The position numbers and the translations under genes were made by a program. Below, piece after piece: positions 6,274-11,914 of a stretch of DNA of 11,914 nucleotides. Where the stretch lies: contig NZ_JAQIVI010000800.1 in the NCBI RefSeq assembly GCF_028618695.1, forward strand, positions 1 to 11,914, written 5' to 3'. The DNA is from Natrinema soli (lineage in GTDB: Archaea > Halobacteriota > Halobacteria > Halobacteriales > Natrialbaceae). Positions within the stretch are counted from its first letter, which is position 1. The number at the start of each line of letters is the position of its first letter. A model generated the notes under the pieces. It did no database searches. It saw nothing but the letters and a program-made list of their open reading frames with translations, and had not been told where the DNA came from.

Positions 6274-8598
6274 TCACGCCGGCACTTCCGTCGGTTCGCG
6301 CTCCCAGTGGCGGTGCTGGGCGATCGCGTCGACGAACTCCTCGGCGAACGACTCGAGGTCCTCGCCGTCGGGGTCCATCACGACGCCCTGTTCGGAGATG
6401 ACCCCCTCCTGGTCGTTTGCCTCGTCGACGCCCGGCAGTTCGACCGACTCGAGTAGCTCCGTGCCCTCGCCGGCGGCAGCGATTGGTTTCTTGTGTTTGA
6501 ACATCTCCGCGACGAAGTGCTTGGCCTCGCCCTGCTCGAGCAGGGCGTCGACGTTGTCCTGACCGCCGGGGATGTAGACGGCATCGAACAACACCGACTC
6601 GGTGGTGACGTGGCTCTTGTCGGCTTCGACCGTGGAGCCGTTCTCGGCTTCCTTGTCGCCGAGCAGTTTCGAGACGATCTTGACGCGTGCGCCCTCGTCC
6701 TGCAGCGTCGACCGGATCGTCTCGAGGTGGTCGCTGTCGTAGCCGTCGTCGACGAGGACGGCGATCTTGCGGGTCTCGATGGAGTCGGCGTCGCGCCGTT
6801 GCTCGATGCTCAAGCGCGAGTCCTCGCGGTCGTGGGTCGGCATCTGGTCGCCGGGTTCCTCGGGCGGTTCGACGCCGATCCCCTCGGCGACGCGTTTCGC
6901 GAACTCGTGGTCGACGTTGTTGAACATGTCGTAGACCATCCGCTCGCGGATCTCCGTGCGGTCAACCTTCCCGAGTTCGAAGTGGGCGGCGTCGACGATG
7001 TTCTGTTTCTCGGGTTCGGTCATGCTGTTCCAGAACAGGCGGGCCTGCGAGAAGTGGTTCTGGAAGCTCTCCGACCGATTGCGGATCTTCTTGCCCTCGA
7101 TCTTCTCGGCGTAGTGCTCGTAGCCGCCCTCCTCCTCGGGCGCTTCCTCGGGGTAATCGTCCCCGATCGAGTTGGGCTTGTACGACGCTTTGCCCTCGTT
7201 GATCTCCTGGCGCATGAAGCCGGCCCGCTGGTTGTTGTGCCGCTCGGCGACGGGGCGGTTGATTGGAATCTCGTCCCAGTTGGCGCTGCCGAAGCGGTTG
7301 AGCTGCGTGTCCTGATAGGAGAACAGCCGGCCTTGCAGGAGCGGATCGTTCGTGAAGTCGATGCCGGGGACGACGTTGCCGGGGTGGAACGCGACCTGTT
7401 CGACCTCCGCGAAGAAGTTGTCCGGCGTCTCGTTCAGGACCATCTTGCCGATCGGCTGCACGGGAACCTCGCTCTCGGGAACGATCTTTGTCGGATCGAG
7501 GACGTCGAAGTCGAACCCCGCGGCGTCCTCCTCGTCGAAGATCTGGACGCCCAGTTCGAACTCGGGCTCGTACCCCTCCTCGATGACGTCGTAGAGGTCC
7601 ATCCGGTTGAAGTCCGGGTTCTTGCCGGCGATCTTCTGGGTCTCGTCCCAGACGAGTTGACTGGTGTCGTACTTGGGGGTCCAGTGGAACTTGACGAACT
7701 TCGCGTCGCCCTCCTCGTTGACCAGCCGGAAGGTGTGGACGCCAAACCCCTGCATCATGCGGTAGGCCCGCGGGAGGGCGCGACCCGACAGGACCCACAT
7801 GATCATGTGCGTGATCTCGGGCTTCAGGGAGGCGAAGTCCCAGAACGTGTCGTGGGCCGCGGAGGCTTGGGGCGTCGCGTCGTCCGGTTCGGGCTTGATC
7901 GCGTGGACCAGATCGGGGAACTCCATCGCGTCCTGGATGAAGAAGACGGGGATGTTGTTCCCGACGAGGTCCCAGTTTCCTTCCTCGGTGTAGAACTTGG
8001 TCGCGAAGCCGCGGACGTCCCGTACCGTATCCGGGGAGCCGCGGGAGCCGACGACCGTCGAGAACCGGGTGAAAACCGGCGTCTTCTGGTCGGAGTCGGT
8101 CAACACGTTCGCCTTCGTCAGCTCCTTGAGGTCGTCATATTCGTCGCCGAGATCCGGATCCTCGTATGGCTGGAAGTAGCCGTGGACGCCGGAACCGCGG
8201 GCGTGGACCACCCGCTCCGGGATCGACTCGTGGTCGAACTGCGTCATCTTCTCCCGGAAGTGGAAGTCCTCCATGATCGTCGGCCCGCGCTCGCTCGCCT
8301 TCAGGGAGTTATCCGTGTCGCTGACTGTGACACCGTGATCGGTCGTCAGCGTCTCGCCCTCGGGGTTCTCGCGGACCTCCTCGAGCTGCTCCTGCTTGCT
8401 GTTCTCGTCCGTCTCGCCCTCGCGGGCGTCGCTCGTGCCCGCTCGGCTCGACTCCGGAGCGGACTGCGACTCGTCGGCGTCACTCGTCGCTTCGTCGTCT
8501 GATTGGTCGTCGATCACGTCGGGCTCGTCCGATCCGCCGTCGGTCGCCCGTTGCTGCTGGTCGCCTCGTCCGTCGGGGTTTGAATCGTCGACTGGCAT
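6274..8598 (-). CDS. katE: Large-subunit haem catalase (KatE/HPII type) with C-terminal amidotransferase-like domain
   Basis: It breaks hydrogen peroxide into water and oxygen in the cytoplasm. The 774 residues open with about 85 very acidic, Ser/Gln-rich residues, a likely disordered halophilic extension. The catalase core follows: catalytic His132 in VVHARGSGVHGYF, the distal Asn in DLVGNNIPVFFIQD (210-223; N214 or N215), and haem-ligand Tyr428 in RLFSYQDTQ (424-432). His405 in AFHPGN sits 23 residues before Tyr428, the spacing of the His392-Tyr415 covalent bond in E. coli HPII. The C-terminal flavodoxin-like domain (about 608-774) starts KIAVLVDDGYDSDHLE and has VYIPGGQDN, but no nucleophile Cys at the elbow, as expected for this clade. 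No TATA box is apparent within about 100 bases upstream, so its leader may be long. Confidence 0.95.
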   Translation of the reverse strand: MPVDDSNPDGRGDQQQRATDGGSDEPDVIDDQSDDEATSDADESQSAPESSRAGTSDAREGETDENSKQEQLEEVRENPEGETLTTDHGVTVSDTDNSLKASERGPTIMEDFHFREKMTQFDHESIPERVVHARGSGVHGYFQPYEDPDLGDEYDDLKELTKANVLTDSDQKTPVFTRFSTVVGSRGSPDTVRDVRGFATKFYTEEGNWDLVGNNIPVFFIQDAMEFPDLVHAIKPEPDDATPQASAAHDTFWDFASLKPEITHMIMWVLSGRALPRAYRMMQGFGVHTFRLVNEEGDAKFVKFHWTPKYDTSQLVWDETQKIAGKNPDFNRMDLYDVIEEGYEPEFELGVQIFDEEDAAGFDFDVLDPTKIVPESEVPVQPIGKMVLNETPDNFFAEVEQVAFHPGNVVPGIDFTNDPLLQGRLFSYQDTQLNRFGSANWDEIPINRPVAERHNNQRAGFMRQEINEGKASYKPNSIGDDYPEEAPEEEGGYEHYAEKIEGKKIRNRSESFQNHFSQARLFWNSMTEPEKQNIVDAAHFELGKVDRTEIRERMVYDMFNNVDHEFAKRVAEGIGVEPPEEPGDQMPTHDREDSRLSIEQRRDADSIETRKIAVLVDDGYDSDHLETIRSTLQDEGARVKIVSKLLGDKEAENGSTVEADKSHVTTESVLFDAVYIPGGQDNVDALLEQGEAKHFVAEMFKHKKPIAAAGEGTELLESVELPGVDEANDQEGVISEQGVVMDPDGEDLESFAEEFVDAIAQHRHWEREPTEVPA

Positions 8599-9108
8599 GG
8601 TTCGAAATCAGGGGTCGTCCGCTGCGCGTTCGACCGATCGGTCCGCATCGGTACCGTCACTGATGGAGACGGTGTCCAAACAGGGTCGCGGGTGGGTTCG
8701 ACCGTACCCGTCGCCCGCTCGGTTTGGAGTCCGCGTCTCGCGGCCATCGATGTCGTCCCCGACCGGCGTACTCGATCATCCAGAATGAGCGGTGTAAGCG
8801 TCAGGCGGTCACTTGCAAGGCGCTGGTCGCAGATCGGAAGACGGAAACCAGCTCGGAGCCCGGCGACGATCGTTCGAACGCTGTTCGAGCCGACCCGTCG
8901 CAAGTCCGAGCTGGGCCGAACCGCGGTCAGCCCAACCGCTCGAGAAAGATCGTCCACAGGACGACCGGGGTCATCGTGAGCGCGGCTTGGAGTCGTTTCT
9001 ACCAGTAGATACTACCGAACATGTAACGCAGTCCGGAATCGGACCTCGACACCGGTGGCTAGCTGATCTCCCGAATCGATAACCAGTGATTGTGCACTGA
9101 CTATCAGT

Positions 9109-9200
9109 CCCTGAATAGTTTTAGAATATATGAATACAATAAATTTAGACTATAATAGATTCCCAATATAGGCAGTAGGGATCATATATATTCGCCTCTG
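9109..9200. promoter_or_regulatory. AT-rich island with several TATA-like stretches
   Basis: About three quarters of the bases are A or T, in a window that is otherwise GC-rich. It includes AGAATATATGAA, ATAAATTTAG, CTATAATAG and ATCATATATATTC. Any of these could act as a promoter core in either direction, for example for a long catalase leader on the - strand or an alternative HalOD1 transcript on the + strand. No ORF of note and no transposon ends are visible. Confidence 0.4.
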
Positions 9201-9238
9201 ATCGAATGTGGGGTCCAAGAACTGATTGAGGCCAGAGG

Positions 9239-9246
9239 ATTTATAC
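9239..9246 (+). promoter_or_regulatory. TATA box of the HalOD1 gene
   Basis: ATTTATAC is centred about 28 bases before the ATG at 9271. That spacing places the transcription start at or next to the ATG, so the mRNA is probably leaderless. It also rules out the earlier in-frame ATG at 9226, which lies upstream of the box. Confidence 0.65.
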
Positions 9247-9270
9247 CTGATCAATGTAAGAGTCCGGCCA

Positions 9271-9552
9271 ATGCTACTCTCAGTTGATCGCTCGGACGCG
9301 ACAGTCGCGCAGTCAGTAAGTTTCGACGTTATCGCAGCCGTCGCCGAGCGTGAGGGCATCGATCCCCTCGATCTCGAGCCGCCCGAGTACGAAGCCCTCT
9401 ACGACGTTGTCAATCCCGAAGCGCTCGATTCGCTCTTTGCGACCCGAGAAAACGGCCGACAGCGACCGACCGGCTGCGTCGAATTCCCCTTCTGTGGCTA
9501 TCAGGTTACCGTTGCGAGCGACGGTGAGGTCGAGGTCTCCGCCCTCGAGTAA
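9271..9552 (+). CDS. Small stand-alone HalOD1 (halobacterial output domain 1) protein
   Basis: From ATG 9271 the protein has 93 residues and is almost entirely one HalOD1 domain: SVSFDVIAAVAEREGIDPLD (15-34), then LEPPEYEALYDVVNPEALDS with LF, and a closing RPTGCVEFPFCGYQVTV ahead of an acidic end. HalOD1 is a predicted output module of haloarchaeal signalling, often joined to receiver or sensor domains. Many genomes also carry short single-domain copies like this one, whose role is not known. It may bind a partner or DNA, but nothing in the sequence shows which. No sensor or receiver gene is next to it. The start is set by the TATA position. It converges with the thioesterase gene across a strong hairpin. 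Confidence 0.85.
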   Translation: MLLSVDRSDATVAQSVSFDVIAAVAEREGIDPLDLEPPEYEALYDVVNPEALDSLFATRENGRQRPTGCVEFPFCGYQVTVASDGEVEVSALE

Positions 9553-9571
9553 TACGGACTACGCCCCATCA

Positions 9572-9613
9572 GTACCGGCGCACCTGCGACCCGCTATACG
9601 GGTGCGCCGGTAC
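9572..9613. terminator. Strong hairpin between the convergent HalOD1 and thioesterase genes
   Basis: GTACCGGCGCACC and GGTGCGCCGGTAC form a perfect 13-base inverted repeat around a 16-base loop. It starts 20 bases after the HalOD1 stop and ends 35 bases before the thioesterase stop on the other strand. It could act as a bidirectional terminator or 3'-end stabiliser. No long T tract follows on either side. A protein-binding dyad is an alternative. Confidence 0.6.
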
Positions 9614-9647
9614 GTAGTTACAGCAGACCGGACAACTCGTTCGGCGG

Positions 9648-10043
9648 CTATTCTCGCTGCTCGATTCGCGTTCGCCACTCGGTCGGGAGCGGTCGCGACT
9701 CCCCCGATTCCGACTCGACGAGCACCTGGACGGTAGTCGCCGTTGCCGCAGGCGACCCGCCCGCGCGGATCTCGTACTCCATCGGCAGACTCGACGTTCC
9801 CAGGTCCGCGACGCGGAGCGCGACCGTGACGTCGTCGTCCGCCTCGATCGGCCGTGCGTACTCGAGTTCGAGGCTCACGAGGACGGTGTCGATCTCGGCC
9901 AGCGAAACGTCGAGCACGTCCCTGAAGTAGGCATCCCGCGCCTGCTCGAGGTAGGTGGCATACGTTGCATTGTTAACGTGCCCCATAAAGTCGATATCGC
10001 GAAGTCGCACGTCGACGGACGTCTCGTAGCTGAAATCAGTCAT
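9648..10043 (-). CDS. Hotdog-fold acyl-CoA thioesterase (4HBT/YbgC-like)
   Basis: From ATG 10043 the protein has 131 residues, the usual size for a single hotdog domain. It opens MTDFSYETSVDVRLRDIDFM and continues GHVNNATYATYLEQARDAYF. The family active-site loop is RDIDFMGHVNN, with Asp18 the likely catalytic residue, followed by the long hotdog helix with Glu33. The later strands VLVSLELEYARPI and DVTVALRVADLG also match. It should hydrolyse acyl-CoA thioesters in the cytoplasm; the acyl chain is unknown. A longer start at 10070 would fall inside the TATA box, so the shorter start is chosen and the mRNA is probably leaderless. The exonuclease-like gene upstream is on the same strand, 111 bases away, but this gene has its own promoter. 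Confidence 0.92.
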   Translation of the reverse strand: MTDFSYETSVDVRLRDIDFMGHVNNATYATYLEQARDAYFRDVLDVSLAEIDTVLVSLELEYARPIEADDDVTVALRVADLGTSSLPMEYEIRAGGSPAATATTVQVLVESESGESRPLPTEWRTRIEQRE

Positions 10044-10067
10044 TGGGAGCGAATTCGGGACGATTCC

Positions 10068-10077
10068 CATATATATC
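10068..10077 (-). promoter_or_regulatory. TATA box of the thioesterase gene
   Basis: On the - strand this reads GATATATATG, centred about 29 bases before the ATG at 10043. The spacing fits a leaderless or nearly leaderless transcript and fixes the start codon. Confidence 0.65.
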
Positions 10078-10154
10078 TACTCGTCGCCGTCGCGCTGCAC
10101 GGCCGGCACGGTTCCGACGAAACACTCTCGAGGCGACCGGCTGGCCTCGTCCGC

Positions 10155-10907
10155 TCACTCGTCGACTATCGCGGCCTCGAAGACGGTCTCGTGGAGTCGA
10201 TCCGCGACGATCTCCATCAGCGGCTCCATGTTGCGGGTGTCCGCGCGGTTGTACTCGACGAGCGTCTCGAGGGCCCCGTCGTCGCCGCGTTCGTACTCGT
10301 GCCAGAGACGGACGGCATCGCGCCCGCTGATATCCGGCAGGTCTCGGTCGATGCCGAGCTCCCGTTCGATCGCCTTCAGCCCGCCGTCGAGCCCCAGCTT
10401 TTTGCAGGGATACATGAGATCGACGTGGGGCACGTCGATGTCGACGTCGAAACACGTCTCGAGGAACGGAACGTCGAAGCGTTGCCCGTTGAAGGTGACG
10501 AGCAGGGCAGCGTCGGTGAGTTCGCGCTCGAGGCGGTCGCTCGACAGATCGCGGTCCTTGACGAACGTCTTCGTCTCGCCGCCCCGGTGGAGGCTGACGG
10601 TCGTCACGTCGTTCGTGTCGGCACTCAGCCCGGTCGTCTCGATGTCCAGAAAGCAGGTCTCCGCGCTGACGTTCTCGTAGCACCGCCAGCGACTCGACGC
10701 CGGGAGCGCCTCCGCGAAGACGGAGACGTCCCCGCGCTCGAGGTGGGTCCGCCCCTCGTCGATGAAGGTCTCGATCCGGTCGGCGAGCGTCGAGCCGACG
10801 ACGCTGCCGTCGAACTCGTCCCAGTGAGTGACGCCGTTCTCCCAGAGGCGTCGTTCGGTGGTTTCGCCGACCCCGCGGACGGGAATGAAGCTGTTCTCGA
10901 TTCGCAC
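10155..10907 (-). CDS. RNase H-like DEDD exonuclease-type protein (YprB-like) with N-terminal helix-hairpin-helix
   Basis: The GTG start at 10907 gives 250 residues. Residues 5-33 (SFIPVRGVGETTERRLWENG onward) look like a helix-hairpin-helix DNA-binding element. An RNase H-fold domain follows: FLDIETTG (86-93; D88, E90), LVTFNGQRFDVPFLE (136-150; D145), HVDLMY (161-166) and YNRADTRNM (219-227; D223). These four acidic residues fit a DEDD 3'-5' exonuclease site that binds two metal ions. Proteins of this type are widespread in haloarchaea, and their substrate is not settled; a role in DNA or RNA processing is likely. A T-rich GTTTTTCC about 28 bases upstream suggests a leaderless transcript. 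The next gene upstream on the same strand is 74 bases away. Confidence 0.85.
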   Translation of the reverse strand: MRIENSFIPVRGVGETTERRLWENGVTHWDEFDGSVVGSTLADRIETFIDEGRTHLERGDVSVFAEALPASSRWRCYENVSAETCFLDIETTGLSADTNDVTTVSLHRGGETKTFVKDRDLSSDRLERELTDAALLVTFNGQRFDVPFLETCFDVDIDVPHVDLMYPCKKLGLDGGLKAIERELGIDRDLPDISGRDAVRLWHEYERGDDGALETLVEYNRADTRNMEPLMEIVADRLHETVFEAAIVDE

Positions 10908-10932
10908 ACCCGTTCAGGGGGACGGGGGAGGG

Positions 10933-10940
10933 AAAAACGT
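10933..10940 (-). promoter_or_regulatory. Possible TATA element of the exonuclease-like gene
   Basis: On the - strand this reads ACGTTTTT and runs on into CCC, centred about 28 bases before the GTG at 10907. The spacing is right for a leaderless start, but the sequence is only T-rich and not a good TATA match. Confidence 0.3.
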
Positions 10941-10981
10941 GTGGATCGGTCGCCGTCCGCGGTCCGTCGGCGGTCGATTCG

Positions 10982-11914
10982 CTAGCTGTCGGAGCTGTTA
11001 TCCGAGAGGTACAGCGTCCGATCGACGATGCTGACGGCCGCTTCGCCCCACCGCTGGATCGCGGTCCCGTCGGAGTCGGCGATTTCGATGACGATCCGAT
11101 CCCGACCGATCGTCACGTCGGCCGCCGGCGTCGACTCCCGGTCCGCGAAGCTCTGCAGCTGATACTGCAGGAGTCGCTTCGTCGACCCCTCGATTTCGAT
11201 CGTGTCGGGCTCGAACGCGAGCGTCACCACCGCCCCGCCGTCGCCGGTTTCCTCGGCCGTCACGTCGAATCGGTGGCTCGAGAGCTCCGGTGCCGGCGCG
11301 TTCTCGTTCATCGTGTCGACGGCGTCCTCGACGGACACGTCCTCGGCCTCGAATTCGTCCTCGTCGAACTCGAACGGCGACAGCGCGTCCGCGGCAGCCG
11401 CGTCGTCCGTCTCGGATTCCGTGACAGCCGCCCCACCGGAGTCGGACGCCGCATCGTCCTCGAGCGAGGGGTCCTCGTCCACCGGCTCGGGCCCGGTCGA
11501 ATCGTCGACGATGTCGGGGACGTCGGAGCGATCCGGATCGTCCGGGTTCGCGTTCTCAGATTCGTCGTCAGCGAACTCATCGTCAGCGGATTCGTCGGGA
11601 GCGGATGCCGTTTTCGCTCCCTCCGCCGGAGCGTCGGCGTCCTCGGTCAGATCGTCGAACGAGAGCGAATCGATGCCGTCGGGTGAGTCCGAGGCCTCCC
11701 GACCGTCGGCCGCCGCCTCGTTGTCGTCGATCGGTTCGCCGATCGGTTCGGTACCGTCGCCGTCGACCGCATCGTCCGTTTCCCCGTCGGCCGGGTCTCC
11801 CGGCACTGTCTCGGCAGCAGCGACGCGCGTTTCGGTCTCGGCCCCCGTGCTCGAGCCGACCGGTCCCGCTGCGATCACGTCGGATTCGTCGATTCCGTCG
11901 TCGGATCCGTCCGT
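10982..11914 (-). CDS. 3' part of an acidic low-complexity protein with a folded C-terminal domain; 5' end beyond the window
   Basis: The frame stays open to the right edge, giving 310 visible residues before the TAG. The edge codons are as acidic as the rest (TDGSDDGIDESD), so the GTG at 11878 is probably internal. About 200 residues are Asp/Glu/Ala/Ser-rich and probably disordered, without a regular repeat. A compact C-terminal part of roughly 100 residues follows. It includes HRFDVTAEETGDGGAVVTLA, then FEPDTIEIEGSTKRLLQYQL, and ends DRIVIEIADSDGTAIQRWGE with VDRTLYLSD. These are alternating strands plus one helix, like a small beta-rich domain. I do not recognise it. No membrane segment or signal is visible in this part; a missing N-terminal domain could change the picture. 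Confidence 0.75.
   Translation of the reverse strand, partial: TDGSDDGIDESDVIAAGPVGSSTGAETETRVAAAETVPGDPADGETDDAVDGDGTEPIGEPIDDNEAAADGREASDSPDGIDSLSFDDLTEDADAPAEGAKTASAPDESADDEFADDESENANPDDPDRSDVPDIVDDSTGPEPVDEDPSLEDDAASDSGGAAVTESETDDAAAADALSPFEFDEDEFEAEDVSVEDAVDTMNENAPAPELSSHRFDVTAEETGDGGAVVTLAFEPDTIEIEGSTKRLLQYQLQSFADRESTPAADVTIGRDRIVIEIADSDGTAIQRWGEAAVSIVDRTLYLSDNSSDS

Larger units (their letters stand above)
8599..9270. other. Gene-free region upstream of the catalase, ending in promoter sequence
   Basis: No convincing intact gene is seen on either strand over about 670 bases. The open frames here have Arg/Ser/Thr-rich products with no motif. The left two thirds (8599-9090) keep high GC, and a mini-ORF interrupted by a TAG at 8927-9022 (-) looks weakly protein-like. 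Small dyads occur at 9031-9044 (GTCCG-N4-CGGAC) and 9096-9108 (ACTGA-N3-TCAGT). An AT-rich island follows at 9109-9200, then the TATA box of the HalOD1 gene. The region may hold decayed genes, the catalase leader or regulatory sites. Confidence 0.5.

Noticed and set aside
4479..6401. 640-codon open frame on the + strand
   Set aside because: It is a shadow of the antiporter gene in another frame, with an extremely Arg-rich product.
6493..8502. 669-codon open frame on the + strand
   Set aside because: It is antisense to the catalase gene, which has all catalytic motifs. The product is repetitive Val/Leu/Asp without a recognisable domain.
8514..8957. 147-codon open frame on the - strand upstream of katE
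   Set aside because: It overlaps the katE N-terminus in another frame, has an Arg/Thr/Ser-rich product without motif, and has no promoter or ribosome site that I can see.
9109..9200. AT-rich island as an insertion sequence remnant
   Set aside because: No transposase residues, terminal inverted repeats or flanking target duplications are visible.
1..11914. tRNA, rRNA, CRISPR array, integrase or transposase
   Set aside because: I saw no cloverleaf-like conserved tRNA arms, rRNA-like sequence, regularly spaced repeats or mobile-element proteins on either strand.

Overview
The window is a chromosomal piece of a halophilic archaeon, most likely class Halobacteria. It is very GC-rich, its proteins are strongly acidic (runs of Asp/Glu in tails and loops), it has a twin-arginine lipoprotein, a HalOD1 output-domain protein and a fused biotin carboxylase/biotin-carrier subunit, and several genes have a TATA box about 27 bases upstream of the start codon, as in leaderless haloarchaeal mRNAs. 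The species cannot be named from the sequence alone.

Layout, left to right: the C-terminal end of an unrecognised gene (+); a membrane-anchored SPFH/band-7 protein (-); divergently, a fused acyl-CoA carboxylase alpha subunit (+); a poorly conserved stretch with a 43-residue zinc-ribbon ORF (-) that may be the end of a frameshifted longer gene; a Tat-exported lipoprotein (-) divergent from a NhaP-type Na+/H+ antiporter (+), the two sharing one TATA-like element; a large-subunit KatE-type catalase (-) convergent with the antiporter; about 670 bases without a convincing intact gene, including an AT-rich island; a small stand-alone HalOD1 protein (+); a hotdog-fold thioesterase (-) convergent with it across a strong hairpin; a DEDD-type exonuclease-like protein (-); and the 3' part of an acidic, low-complexity protein (-) that runs off the right edge.

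The genes do not form one pathway. They are mostly single-gene units with their own promoters: lipid/propionyl-CoA carboxylation, sodium export, peroxide removal, thioester hydrolysis, nucleic acid processing and signalling. I see no mobile element, CRISPR array, rRNA or tRNA. I found no convincing new multi-gene system. The items most worth a second look are the zinc-ribbon remnant (3814-4166), the gene-free region upstream of the catalase with its interrupted mini-ORF and AT-rich island, and the starts re-assigned from TATA position.
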